The notes: generated from the letters alone by a model not told the origin. DNA of 64,000 bases from Streptomyces sp. R21 (GCF_041051975.1 NZ_CP163435.1:2294001-2358000), one strand, 5' to 3'. Counted from the first letter of the stretch, positions 52,839 to 62,191 are shown. Numbers and translations: made by a program.

Positions 52839-55106
52839 CTACCGGATCCGCGGCTGCGAATACGAGATGTCGCCCGCCCCCACCGGCACGCCGGGCGCGT
52901 CGGTCTCGGAGCCGGCGCCCTCCGCCGCCGTAGCCGCCCGGCTGAGTCGCTCGCCCTCGATGTCGACGTCCGGCAACAGCCGGTCGAGCCACTTCGGCAG
53001 CCACCAGGCGGCCCGTCCGACCAGCGCGAGGACAGCCGGGACCAGCGTCATGCGGACCACGACCGCGTCGACGAGCACGCCGAAGGCCAGCGCGAAGGCG
53101 ATCGGCTTGAGCATCGAACTGCCACCGGGCACGAAGCTCGCGAAGACGCCGAACATGATGAGCGCGGCGGCGGTCACCACGCGCGAGGCGTGCCGGGACC
53201 CGGACAGGATGGCCTCCCGGGGGCCCGCCCCATGGACGTACGCCTCCCGCATCCGGCTCACCAGGAACATCTCGTAGTCCATCGCGAGACCGAAGAGCAC
53301 GGCCATCACCAGGATCGGCAGGATGCTGACGACCGGTCCGGTCTCCGCCACACCCAGCAGACCGGCCAGCCAGCCCCACTGGAAGACGGCGACGACGGCG
53401 CCGAACGTGGCCGCCACGGAGAGCAGGAATCCGAGGCTCGCCTTGAGCGGGACGACCAGGGAACGGAAGACCAGGAGCAGGAGCAGCAGGGACAGGCCGA
53501 CCACGACCAGCGCGAAGGGGAGGAGGGAGTCGGCGAGGCGGGCGGACACGTCGATGCCGACGGCGGTGGTGCCGGTCACCGAGACGTCGGCGCCGGTCTT
53601 CTCCTGCCAGTCGGGGGCCTCGTCCCGGATGTGCTCGACGAGGTCCTTGGTCTTCTCGTCCTCGGGTCCGGTCTTCGGCACCACCTGGATGACGGCGTCT
53701 CCGTCCTTGGTGAGCTGGGCCCTGCCGACCGTGGCGACGCCCGGTGTCTCCTTCAGGTCCTTGGTGAGGGCGGCCGTGGCCTGCTGCGGGTCCTTGGCCC
53801 CGGAGGTGTCGGCGAGGATCATCAGCGGACCGTTGAAGCCGGGCCCGAAGGAGTCCGAGACGATGTCGTACGCCTTGCGCTGTCCACTGGCCGCGGGGGC
53901 GGATCCGTTGTCGGGCAGGGCGAGTTGCAGGTCCCGTGCGGGCGCGGCGAGGGCGAGCAGGCCGACGAGCACGGTGACCAGGGTGACCAGCGGGCGGCGG
54001 ATCGCGAGAGCGCCCCACCGCTCGCCGAAGGCGCGCTTGGCGCTGTGGCCGGCGCCGTGGGCCGCTCGCTCGCGGCGGTCGGCGCGGGAGCCCGGCTTCG
54101 GGCGCAGCCGCTCACCCGTGAAACCCATCAGGGCGGGGAGCAGGGTGATCGCGACGGCGACCGCGATCAGTACGGAGGCGGCTCCGGCGATGCCCATGAC
54201 GGTGAGGAACGGGATGCGTACGACGGCCAGTCCGGCGAGCGCGATGACGACGGTCAGCCCTGCGAAGACGACCGCGCTGCCGGCTGTCGCGGTGGCGGTC
54301 GCCGCCGACTCCTCGGTGTCCATGCCTGTGGCGAGCTGGGAGCGGTGGCGGGAGAGGATGAAGAGGGCGTAGTCGATGCCGACCGCGAGCCCGAGCATCG
54401 AGGCGAGCGAGGGCGCGGTGCTGGAGACGGTGAACACGCCGGTCAGCGCCTGGAGTCCGAGCAGGGTGGTGGCGACCCCGGTCACGGCGGTCAGCAGGGG
54501 CATGCCCGCGGCGAAGAGCGAGCCGAAGGTGATGGCCAGCACGCAGAGGGCGACCACCAGGCCCAGCAGTTCCTTGGAGTGGCCGCCCTCGCTGCCGGCG
54601 CCGCTGCCGTAGGCGGATCCGCCGACCTCCACGGTGAGACCGGCGTCCTTCGCCGCCTGTGTGGTCTTCTCCAGGGCGGGCAGGCTGGTGTCCGCCAGGT
54701 CGGCCTTGCCGACCTGGTAGCGCACTTGGCCGAGCGCGGTCGTGTGCTCGGGCGAGATCGTCCTGCTCTGTATGGGGTCGGTGACCGCGGCGACCTGGGG
54801 CGCCTTGTCGGCCTTCGCCATCGTGGCGCTGACCACGGACGCGTACCGCGGCTCGGTTATCTCGTGCCCCTTCGGTGCGACGAACACGATCTGCGCGCTG
54901 GTTCCGGCCGCGGAGGGCAGTGACGCCCTCAGGGTGTCCATGGCCTGCTGGGATTCCGAGCCCGGGATGGTGAACTCGTCGTCGGTCTGGCCGCCGAAGG
55001 CGACCAGACAGGCGATCACGGCGGCCAGCACCGCCAGCCATGCGGCCAGCACGGAACGTCGGTGCCGGAAGGCGCCTCGGCCGAGCCGGTAAAGCAGGGA
55101 AGCCAT
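52839..55106 (-). CDS. MMPL-family (RND) lipid or drug transporter
   Basis: A 755-residue membrane protein with 12 predicted helices in two 6-helix halves and two large extracytoplasmic loops. Proton-relay Asp-Tyr motifs appear as GIDYALFI (first half) and AMDYEMFLVSR (second half). Actinobacterial MMPL proteins move lipids, glycolipids or siderophores outward. ATG 55106. It is followed on the same strand by nothing and preceded by the DUF2993 gene (139 bp upstream), which probably is co-transcribed. Confidence 0.93.
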   Translation of the reverse strand: MASLLYRLGRGAFRHRRSVLAAWLAVLAAVIACLVAFGGQTDDEFTIPGSESQQAMDTLRASLPSAAGTSAQIVFVAPKGHEITEPRYASVVSATMAKADKAPQVAAVTDPIQSRTISPEHTTALGQVRYQVGKADLADTSLPALEKTTQAAKDAGLTVEVGGSAYGSGAGSEGGHSKELLGLVVALCVLAITFGSLFAAGMPLLTAVTGVATTLLGLQALTGVFTVSSTAPSLASMLGLAVGIDYALFILSRHRSQLATGMDTEESAATATATAGSAVVFAGLTVVIALAGLAVVRIPFLTVMGIAGAASVLIAVAVAITLLPALMGFTGERLRPKPGSRADRRERAAHGAGHSAKRAFGERWGALAIRRPLVTLVTVLVGLLALAAPARDLQLALPDNGSAPAASGQRKAYDIVSDSFGPGFNGPLMILADTSGAKDPQQATAALTKDLKETPGVATVGRAQLTKDGDAVIQVVPKTGPEDEKTKDLVEHIRDEAPDWQEKTGADVSVTGTTAVGIDVSARLADSLLPFALVVVGLSLLLLLLVFRSLVVPLKASLGFLLSVAATFGAVVAVFQWGWLAGLLGVAETGPVVSILPILVMAVLFGLAMDYEMFLVSRMREAYVHGAGPREAILSGSRHASRVVTAAALIMFGVFASFVPGGSSMLKPIAFALAFGVLVDAVVVRMTLVPAVLALVGRAAWWLPKWLDRLLPDVDIEGERLSRAATAAEGAGSETDAPGVPVGAGDISYSQPRIR

Positions 55107-55245
55107 GAGTCGTGCTCCTTGAGGGGGGGGTGAAGAAGTGCGAGCGGCACGTCCGGGGATCAGGACCGGAGAGGCGGGGGGACCGCGTGGGGGCGCCGGT
55201 GGGTCAGGCGTCGAAAGTGGCGGGCCGCCGGGGGACGCCGATGGG

Positions 55246-55950
55246 TCAGGCGTCGAGGGTGGCGGGGCCGCCGCGGAGGGACAGGCTCAGGCCGTCGTCG
55301 GTGACGGTGAGCCGCTGCGGCTTCAACTCCAGTGGCAGGTCGGACAGTTCAACGGTGCGCCGGGCCTTTTCGGTGAGCTTTTCCGACAGGGCCTCGGGCA
55401 GGGGGTTGCCGTTGAACGTGGGCTGCTCGGGAGTGATCTCGATCGCCGTGCCGTGCAGGGAGGGCTCCAGGGGAATGGCGACCGCGCCTCCGGGACCGGC
55501 GCGGACGATCAGCCGTCCGCTCACGGGGTCGGGCGCCATCGTGCCGTTCATCCGCCGCAGCCGGTCGCCGGTGAGGGACTCGGTGCCGATTCCGACGTCC
55601 ACGGTGGTCGACCGCACCGTGACCGCGCCGGCGCCGGGGCGCACGTCGCGGAGCCGGGCATCGATGTCGAGACCGTGAAACTGGTTCACGGACGCCCCGG
55701 CGGCCTCCAGCTCGACCTCGGGATAGACGCCCTGGGCCAGCTGCCACAGCGCCGGTGTGCTGCCCAGGCCGACGTCGGGGGTCTCCCCCAGCCGGTTCTC
55801 GGCCGCGGTGGCGAACCGGTCGGCCACCCGGCCGCGAACCGTCAGCTCGGCCGTGCCCGCGGCGCCGGCCAGGACGAGGACGGTAACCACGGTGACCGCG
55901 GTGCGCGGCCGCGACCGGGCTCGGCGCAGCAGCCCGCGAAAAAGTGTCAT
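55246..55950 (-). CDS. DUF2993 (LmeA-like) membrane-anchored protein
   Basis: A 234-residue protein with a short cytoplasmic Arg-rich end, one N-terminal membrane helix (about 19-37) and a beta-rich extracytoplasmic domain with the DUF2993 pattern (VNQFHGLDIDARLRDV, LTGDRLRRMN, FNGNPLPEAL). Mycobacterial LmeA of this family supports lipoglycan mannan elongation and binds lipid. Its ATG overlaps the first operator half-site (55944-55959), so a bound repressor would block initiation directly. Probably works with the MMPL transporter. Confidence 0.88.
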   Translation of the reverse strand: MTLFRGLLRRARSRPRTAVTVVTVLVLAGAAGTAELTVRGRVADRFATAAENRLGETPDVGLGSTPALWQLAQGVYPEVELEAAGASVNQFHGLDIDARLRDVRPGAGAVTVRSTTVDVGIGTESLTGDRLRRMNGTMAPDPVSGRLIVRAGPGGAVAIPLEPSLHGTAIEITPEQPTFNGNPLPEALSEKLTEKARRTVELSDLPLELKPQRLTVTDDGLSLSLRGGPATLDA

Positions 55951-55985
55951 GACTGACACGATACACAAAGTGTCAGGACTGACAG
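55944..55985. promoter_or_regulatory. Twin TetR operators in DUF2993/TetR gap
   Basis: GTGTCA-TGAC-TGACAC (55944-55959) and GTGTCA-GGAC-TGACAG (55970-55985) share TGTCA-N4-TGACA half-sites and are 26 bp apart centre to centre. They fill the divergent gap between the DUF2993 and TetR genes. Confidence 0.75.
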
Positions 55986-56036
55986 TTTCCATGAACGCGA
56001 CAGAACGGTGCCTGAGGTGCGTGACAGGATGAGGGC

Positions 56037-56702
56037 GTGAACGAGGAGGGCATGCGCGCGGAATCCGTGAACGTGGACAGCGGAGCCGAGGAGGGGCGGA
56101 GGGCCCGGAAGAAGGCCGCCACACGCCAGGCACTGCAGCAGGCGGCCGCCCGCATGTTCGCGGAGCACGGCTTCCAGGAGACGGCGGTCAGGGACATCGC
56201 CGCGGCGGCCGGGGTCACCGAGCGGACCTTTTTCCGCTACTTCCCCTCGAAAGAAGACCTGATCTTCGCCGGGATCCTCGACCTGGTGCCCTTGCTGAAG
56301 AGGGAGATCCCCCGGCGGCCCTCGACAGAGCCCCCGCTCTCGGCCGTCCTGAACGGGCTGCTCGCAGCCGCCGCCGCGCTCGACTCGGGACTGGCCATCC
56401 TCTTCGTCGGCGCACCGCCCCGCTCCCTGTCGGGCAGCGCGCCACGCTCCCACGTGCTGACCTCCTTCGAGGACGGCATCGCCGACGCGCTCGAGACGCG
56501 CTTCGCGCAGCAGGCGCCCGACGAGCCGCCCCACAAGCGCGCGCTGCGCGCCTCGGTATTGGCCCGCGCGGCGGTCGCCGCCGTCCGCGGCGCCCTGATC
56601 GCCTACTCCTCCGACAGCACCGGGGACGCGGACCATCGCTCCGTCGACGACTTCACCGCGCTGCTGGAGGAAGCGTTCGAGGTTCTGCGGGGCGCCGCAT
56701 AG
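56037..56702 (+). CDS. TetR-family repressor of MMPL module
   Basis: A 221-residue regulator. N-terminal helix-turn-helix: ARMFAEHGFQETAVRDIAAA and GVTERTFFRYFPSKEDLIF; the C-terminal part is the ligand and dimer domain. GTG 56037. It is divergent from DUF2993-MMPL with two operator copies in between. The TetR-next-to-MMPL pattern is common for drug- or lipid-induced export. Confidence 0.9.
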   Translation: MNEEGMRAESVNVDSGAEEGRRARKKAATRQALQQAAARMFAEHGFQETAVRDIAAAAGVTERTFFRYFPSKEDLIFAGILDLVPLLKREIPRRPSTEPPLSAVLNGLLAAAAALDSGLAILFVGAPPRSLSGSAPRSHVLTSFEDGIADALETRFAQQAPDEPPHKRALRASVLARAAVAAVRGALIAYSSDSTGDADHRSVDDFTALLEEAFEVLRGAA

Positions 56703-56747
56703 GGCTGCCCTTCGCGGGAAGCCGCGCGGGCCGTCCGACCTGCTTGG

Positions 56748-57521
56748 TCAGCCGTTCGGGTAAGCCTCGGCAATCTGCTTGGCGTGCAGGACCTGCCACT
56801 GAGCCAGCATGTCGTGTACGAGGTAGAGGTCGCGACGACGGGTCCAGGCCTGGCCCGACTCCGTGTCATACGTGTGCGGCATGGCGAAGCCGTGCGGAGC
56901 GTACGCCTTCATGCCCCGGTCGCGGGTGGTCTGGACGCAGCGCTTGTGGTGGTCACGGAAGCCGATGACGCAGGCGGTGCCGATGCCGCCCGGAGCCTTC
57001 TTGCGGTCCTCCAGAACCTGTGCGGCGACCCCGTCGGTGCTCAGATAGGTGATCGTGCCGTCCGGCGCGATCACCGGCTCGATCGACGTGACGTCGGACA
57101 TCCCGTACTTGGAGTCCAGGAAGCGGGCTATCTCCCACTGGGCGTAGACGGGGACATCCCGCCGGGCACGGACCTTGGCGACCGTGTCCGCGAGTTGCTC
57201 GTTCACCGGGCCCGGTTCGTAGCGGACCTTGGCCGGGTCGCCGCCACCGGCCGGGGGACGGTTGCCGAAGGCGTACGCCACGACGAAGTCGCAGTCCGCC
57301 GGCGGCGCCGTCTCCGGATGCCAGTCAAAGCCCACGTCGTAGACAAGTGGGATCAGGGCTTCGGCCGTGTTCTTGTCGTCAAGTTCCGAGGCCAGAACGG
57401 CACGCATGTGGGGGAGCAGACCGGTGGCGGAGCGGTCGGCCGCACGCGCAGGGGTTGCGCTCAGCAGTACGGGGGCGGCCACGCCCACGGTCAAGGCGGC
57501 GGCGAAATCGCGTCGCTTCAT
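56748..57521 (-). CDS. Tat-exported protein, possible YdcF/DUF218-like
   Basis: A 257-residue protein starting MKRRDFAAALTVGVAAPVLL, a twin-arginine signal with cleavage near residue 27. The mature part contains RRDVPVYAQWEIARFL, a central IAPDGTITYLSTDGVAAQVL, and CVIGFRDHHKRC with two cysteines. The pattern (a strand ending in W/E, a later HxxR) is reminiscent of YdcF-type proteins, but I am unsure. ATG 57521; the in-frame extension to 57614 has no good start. Confidence 0.7.
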   Translation of the reverse strand: MKRRDFAAALTVGVAAPVLLSATPARAADRSATGLLPHMRAVLASELDDKNTAEALIPLVYDVGFDWHPETAPPADCDFVVAYAFGNRPPAGGGDPAKVRYEPGPVNEQLADTVAKVRARRDVPVYAQWEIARFLDSKYGMSDVTSIEPVIAPDGTITYLSTDGVAAQVLEDRKKAPGGIGTACVIGFRDHHKRCVQTTRDRGMKAYAPHGFAMPHTYDTESGQAWTRRRDLYLVHDMLAQWQVLHAKQIAEAYPNG

Positions 57522-57996
57522 GAGATGTTGCTCCCATCTTGGGTCACTTCTTGGGTCACTCGACAAGGGTTCCTGCTTCAGGGGTGCGCCCCATATCGAA
57601 GAAACGATCTTCAAGTCATGAATGCTTCGGGCCTGAGTGAACTGCGCGATGTACGGGACGTGGCCTGTCGGCGCAGATCAGCCGTCGCACAAGGAACCCG
57701 TGGCGCAGCAGAGCTGACGGCCTGGGAGGGGAAGGCGATCGAGCCGGTGTTCCGGGTGAACACTCGGCGTGCCTACGGCAACGCCACAGATGGACTGACC
57801 TCCCTCGTCAAGACTGCCTGCGGCGACGGCACGCTCCGGGGAGAATCTGGGGAGTACGGACGGTACTGGTGAGCGCGTGGGGAGAATCGGCTCGTAACGC
57901 GGCACGGTCCTGAAAGACGCTCACAGACGCATCTTGGCTGGCCAGAGGCGCAGGTGACCGCATCACCGCACGTCAGCACCACCAGGTAGACAACTT
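57522..57996. other. 475-bp gap before corA fragment
   Basis: No gene recognised. GGGGAGAATCTGGGGAG (57838-57854) nearly matches GGGGAGAATCCGGGGAG downstream of intact corA (40984-41000). Confidence 0.45.
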
Positions 57997-58180
57997 CAAG
58001 AAGATCTCGTCCTGGGCGGCGATTCTGTTTGCACCCACGCTCGTCGGGACCATCTACGGCATGACCTTCGATCACATGCCTGAGTTGAGCTGGAGGTTCG
58101 GGTACCCCTTTGCGATCGGCTTGATGGGGGTTGTTTGCGTAAGTCTGTAGGTGATTTTCAAGCGACGGGACTGGCTCTAG
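57997..58180 (+). pseudogene. Duplicate of corA 3' end
   Basis: 184 bp aligning without gaps to corA 40634-40817; I count 28 mismatches (about 85 percent identity). It codes for the last 60 residues including the YGM motif (GMT in place of GMN) and has a TAG where the intact gene has Tyr, plus a final TAG. No upstream corA sequence exists. Downstream flanks of both copies are also alignable for about 150 bp. Confidence 0.85.
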
Positions 58181-58884
58181 GGTCGGATGTTCGCCCCCGA
58201 ACGGCTCGCGCTGCGCGCTCTCGCACCTCAACGAAAGTGGAGCCCGACAGACCCTGGGGAGCCCCTGGAGGGAAGCGCCGCGGGCGATCTCCTCACCCTG
58301 GCGCCAGCCGCCCGAACCTTTGGGCCGCGAAGGACGCACACCTCACAGTCCGCGACGCCCAGCGCTCCGCGCAAAAGGCCACCAGACAGGACCGGTTGGC
58401 CGCTGCACGTCGAAAGAAGCCGACTGCGGAAGCAGCCGGCCCGTCACGGCGGTGACGGGCCGGCTGTCCCGGTTCCGGCAATGTTCCGCCCCTGCGACCA
58501 AAACGGGCATTCGCCCTCACCGCACTTCGGGCCGCGTCCCAATTGTCGGAGAAATGACGCCGAAGCCCCGGTCGCCCACACCTGAAGTTTTCAGGCACTT
58601 TCCACTTCACCTTTCAGGCGATTCACCTCCGCATTCGAGCGTTCCTTCGAATGAAAGTACGACTACCGCCGGTAACACTTCGCTTTCGGTGAAGCTTTGA
58701 AAAATGGTCAGTCGAAGCGCTTGTCCCGTGCAACTCGCGCATGCGAAGGTGAGCCTCCCTTAGGGCAGCCAGAGCCATGACCAGGCGAAAAGGCGCTCCT
58801 TAAAGGTATGCACCAATCAACTCACCGCTTTCCGACGGAACGTCATTCGGCATGCCGTCCTGCAATTGGAAAGGAAAGGATTCC
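58181..58884. other. 704-bp non-coding stretch
   Basis: The first 150 bp resemble the flank of intact corA (CTGGGGAGCCCCTGG at 58253, GATCTCCTCACCCTGG at 58285). The rest includes an A/T-richer zone (58590-58720) that may be promoter for the ricin-domain gene. No gene seen. Confidence 0.5.
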
Positions 58885-60423
58885 GTGCAGGTCACTCACC
58901 CCCCACGCCCGTCGTACCCGCCCCGTCCCGGACTGCCTCCCGGAGAGCCCGATCCAGACCTCGCCGCCCAGCTGGGCGGCGAGGAGGGCGAACGGCACCA
59001 CGCGACAGCCATACTGCTGGCCCGCCATTGGCTTGCCGCCCGCGACTACGCACTCCTCTGCCTGGCGTCGACGACCCCCACCGCCCACTACGTGGCCACC
59101 AGTGCATTTCAGCGGACCCTCGGCCGGCTCGCGAGCAGCACGCCCAGTGCGGCCCTACGCCCGCTGCTGCTGGTGACAGTTCGCGAGACCATTCGCGCCT
59201 GGGCCGCGGACGACAGAATATGCACAGCCATACCAGAACTGCGCAAACCCACCGGCGGTCGCGGCCTGCACGCGACCAAGGCGGAAGCACCCGCGAACCG
59301 GAAACTCGCCAAACACGCCTTCGTGGCACTTTCCAGTTTCGCCCAGTGCCTTCTGTGGCATACCGAAGTCGAGGCGGAACCCATAGACATACCCGCCGGT
59401 CTGCTCGGCATGGAAACGGTCGCCGCGAAAGCGGCAGCAGAACGAGCACGGGAGCAATTCAGGGTGGGTCTGGTACGTGCCCACCGGCAATTCGCGCCGT
59501 CCGCGGAGTGCCGCTTCTACAACCGCCTTATCGACGTGCCCATTCGACGCGGCGGCCCCCTCCTTCCGGATGTTCAACAACATCTGGCCCAGTGCGCCTA
59601 CTGCCGGGCCGCCGCCGAACAACTCGGGTACTTCGAGGGCGAGTTGGGGCTTCTGCTCGCCGAGGCGGTCCTTGGCTGGGGAGGCCGTCGCTACCTCGCT
59701 TCGCGCCCCGGGAGGGGCGGCCCCGAGGAATGGGCACCCGCACCGGGACGGGAGTCGACACCTCCGACTCCGGGCGGCCGGCACCGCACCGCTTCCGAGA
59801 AGAGGCATCGCACAGCGGCCGCCGTGGCCCTCGCCTCCCTCGCCCTGCTGATGGCCGTCCTGGCGGCCCACAACTGGTCCGAGGACAGCGGCCTGCCCGG
59901 CGCGGTCACCCCCACCTGGGGCGTCTCCGCCAACAGTTCCCCGAGTACCACCGCGCCGGCCGGCACCGCGTCCGGGCGGTCCGACTCACCGGGCGAAGCC
60001 GGCCCCCAAGCCCAGGGCCGGCTGCGCAGCCTCGCCACCGGACGCTGCATGGCCGTCGACGGCCGGCTCACGGTCGGCGCAGGCATCAGCCTGGCGGCGT
60101 GTTCGTCGACCGAATCCGAACAGTGGTCATACGAATTCGACGGTCTGCTGCGCAATGACGCCGACCCCTCCCTCTGCCTGACCGCCGACCCCCAGGCCCG
60201 GAACGTCGGACTCTCGCTGTGCGTCGTGCACTCCGGCGAGGTGTCGTACACCCTCACGGGGCGTGGGGAACTCCAGCTCCGCTTTCGTCAGGACCTGGCT
60301 CTGGCGCCGGGGCGGGGCGACAAGTACACGGAGGTGGTCGTGGCGGAGCACGACGCATCGGACGGACAGCGCTGGGCACTTGAGGCTGCGGAAACGGGGC
60401 GTGCGCCCACTCCCCGCGCGTAG
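58885..60423 (+). CDS. Sigma-like / zinc-finger / membrane / ricin-domain fusion protein
   Basis: A 512-residue protein. Residues about 20-200 resemble sigma-factor region 2 plus linker (ILLARHWLAARDYALLCLAS, TSAFQRTLGRL), without a clear region 4. An anti-sigma-like zinc finger follows: HLAQCAYC (His233, Cys237, Cys240). A membrane helix lies near 310-330, then a Pro/Ser/Thr linker, and a single ricin-type beta-trefoil (about 372-505: RSLATGRCMAVDG, SEQWSYEFDGLL, DGQRWALE). It should place the ricin domain outside and the sigma/zinc part inside. GTG 58885 with GGAAAGGA upstream. It may couple sugar binding to transcription (inference). Confidence 0.75.
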   Translation: MQVTHPPRPSYPPRPGLPPGEPDPDLAAQLGGEEGERHHATAILLARHWLAARDYALLCLASTTPTAHYVATSAFQRTLGRLASSTPSAALRPLLLVTVRETIRAWAADDRICTAIPELRKPTGGRGLHATKAEAPANRKLAKHAFVALSSFAQCLLWHTEVEAEPIDIPAGLLGMETVAAKAAAERAREQFRVGLVRAHRQFAPSAECRFYNRLIDVPIRRGGPLLPDVQQHLAQCAYCRAAAEQLGYFEGELGLLLAEAVLGWGGRRYLASRPGRGGPEEWAPAPGRESTPPTPGGRHRTASEKRHRTAAAVALASLALLMAVLAAHNWSEDSGLPGAVTPTWGVSANSSPSTTAPAGTASGRSDSPGEAGPQAQGRLRSLATGRCMAVDGRLTVGAGISLAACSSTESEQWSYEFDGLLRNDADPSLCLTADPQARNVGLSLCVVHSGEVSYTLTGRGELQLRFRQDLALAPGRGDKYTEVVVAEHDASDGQRWALEAAETGRAPTPRA

Positions 60424-60447
60424 CCGCACTTCCGGAGCGTTCCGAAC

Positions 60448-60480
60448 GAGGGGCGTCGCCCGCGGACGGCGACACCCCTC
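60448..60480. terminator. Hairpin after ricin-domain gene
   Basis: GAGGGGCGTCGCC pairs with GGCGACACCCCTC (one C-A mismatch) around a 7-nt loop. A separate 13-bp palindrome TGCTTT-G-AAAGCA (60579-60591) lies upstream of the next gene and may be regulatory. Confidence 0.7.
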
Positions 60481-60683
60481 GGCGGCCTCCACCAGAACCG
60501 GCCCTGGGCCCCACGGGCGCGGCCCCACCGTGAATCCTCAATGGCGAGACCCCCAACCACCCGTGTATGGCAGGCGATTGCTTTGAAAGCATGCCCAAAC
60601 CCTCGACAAGCCTGGGGTAACCGGCGGTAACTTCTGCCACGGTCCCACCACAACCGCTTTCCCTCCCCAGGAGACACACCTCC

Positions 60684-62024
60684 ATGCGCAGACTCTTCGC
60701 CTGCCTCGCTGCGGCGACCACCGTCCTTGGCGCGCTCATCGCGACCGCACCCTCCGCGGCTGCCGCCGACTCCGGCACCTTCAACGTCCTCAGCTACAAC
60801 GTCGCCGGCCTGCCCGAGAGCCTCTCCAGCGCCTCGACACCTCGCGACACCAGCACGACGACGATCGGCCAGCGCATCGCGCCGTACGACATCGTCCACG
60901 TCGAGGAGGACTTCAATTACCACTCCTACCTCTACGCCGCCGACACCGCCCACGCCTACCGGACCCCCACCAGCGGCGGCGCCGGCATCGGCAGCGGGCT
61001 CAACACCCTGTCCAAAATCCCCTACGACGAGGACGACTTCGAACGCGTCCACTGGAACTCCTGCCAGGTCGACTCGGGCGACTGCCTGACCCCCAAGGGC
61101 TTCACCTTCATGCGCGAGCGTCTGGCCGAGGGCGTCTACGTCGACTTCTACAACCTGCATACCAACGCCGGTACCAACGACGGTGACGAGGCCTCCCGCG
61201 CCGACAACCTCAACCAGCTCACCGACTTCATCAAGGCCCACTCGGCGGGCAACGCCGTCGTGGTGATGGGTGACACCAACACCCGCTACACCCGCAGCGC
61301 CGACACCATCGCCGAGTTCGGCGCGGCCAACGGCCTCACCGACGCTTGGGTCCAGTTGATCCGAGGCGGCGCCGCGCCCGCCAAGGGCAGCGATGCGCTG
61401 GTCTGCGACCAGTCCGGGGCCACCGTGCCCAACACCTGCGAGGTCGTCGACAAGGTCCTCTACCGGGGCAGCAAGCTCGTCTCGCTGAGCGCCACGTCGT
61501 ATAACAACGAGCACGCCAAGTTCCTCACGGACGCCGGGCTCATGCTCTCCGACCACGACCCGCTCACCGTCGGCTTCTCCTGGTCGCGCAACTCCGCCTA
61601 CCAGCTCAGCGACCAGTTCGGCGGCCCGCACGGCGACTACTACAACGACATCGACAGCGTCCCGGCCGGCGCCCGCGCCACCACCATCGCCCTGCGCAGC
61701 GGCGCCCGCGTCGACCAGATGAGCCTCACTCTCGCGAACGGCACCACGCTCGCGCACGGCGGCACGGGCGGCACCGCGTCCTCCCTGACCCTGGGCAGCG
61801 GCGAGTATGTGACGAGCACTCAGCTCTGCCAGGGCACGTACAGCGACCGCACGCGGATCTTCTACGCCAAGTTCACCACCAACCTCGGCAATACCCTGGC
61901 CGGCGGGACCCCGACCTCCGACTGCGTGACCCGCACCGCCCCCTCGGGCTGGCAGACAGCCGGGTTCCACGGACGCTCGGGCGACGCGGTCGACAAGATC
62001 GGCTTCATCTACACCCAGCGCTGA
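60684..62024 (+). CDS. Secreted endonuclease/exonuclease/phosphatase-fold enzyme with jacalin-like domain
   Basis: A 446-residue protein with signal peptide (about 1-28). Residues about 30-310 form an EEP domain of sphingomyelinase type: FNVLSYNVAGLPESL, VHVEEDFNYH (metal Glu), YNLHTNAGTND, MGDTNTRYTR and LSDHDPLTV. Residues about 315-446 resemble a jacalin-like lectin domain (FGGPHGDYYNDID...SGARVDQMSLTL...GDAVDKIGFIY). It probably cleaves a phosphodiester lipid or nucleic acid at a glycan-bearing surface. Two cysteine pairs. RBS AGGAGA before ATG 60684. Confidence 0.85.
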   Translation: MRRLFACLAAATTVLGALIATAPSAAAADSGTFNVLSYNVAGLPESLSSASTPRDTSTTTIGQRIAPYDIVHVEEDFNYHSYLYAADTAHAYRTPTSGGAGIGSGLNTLSKIPYDEDDFERVHWNSCQVDSGDCLTPKGFTFMRERLAEGVYVDFYNLHTNAGTNDGDEASRADNLNQLTDFIKAHSAGNAVVVMGDTNTRYTRSADTIAEFGAANGLTDAWVQLIRGGAAPAKGSDALVCDQSGATVPNTCEVVDKVLYRGSKLVSLSATSYNNEHAKFLTDAGLMLSDHDPLTVGFSWSRNSAYQLSDQFGGPHGDYYNDIDSVPAGARATTIALRSGARVDQMSLTLANGTTLAHGGTGGTASSLTLGSGEYVTSTQLCQGTYSDRTRIFYAKFTTNLGNTLAGGTPTSDCVTRTAPSGWQTAGFHGRSGDAVDKIGFIYTQR

Positions 62025-62191
62025 GCCGAACGACGGGCGTGGCCTGTGCGCACAGGTTGCACCAATGATGTTCCAGGTGATTGACGCGCACATGGCCACG
62101 CCCTACTTTCTGAGCGACTCACCGAACCACGTTCGATATCTCGATCAGCGTTTGCTGTCGTCAAGGTCCGCACACCTCCCTTGGAGTACGC

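Noticed and set aside
58745..58764. AGGTGAGCCTCCCTTAGGG resembles an IdeR/DmdR1 iron box on the reverse strand
   Set aside because: The GGCTCACCT half fits, but the other half is one base too close and mismatched, so it does not keep the 19-bp spacing.
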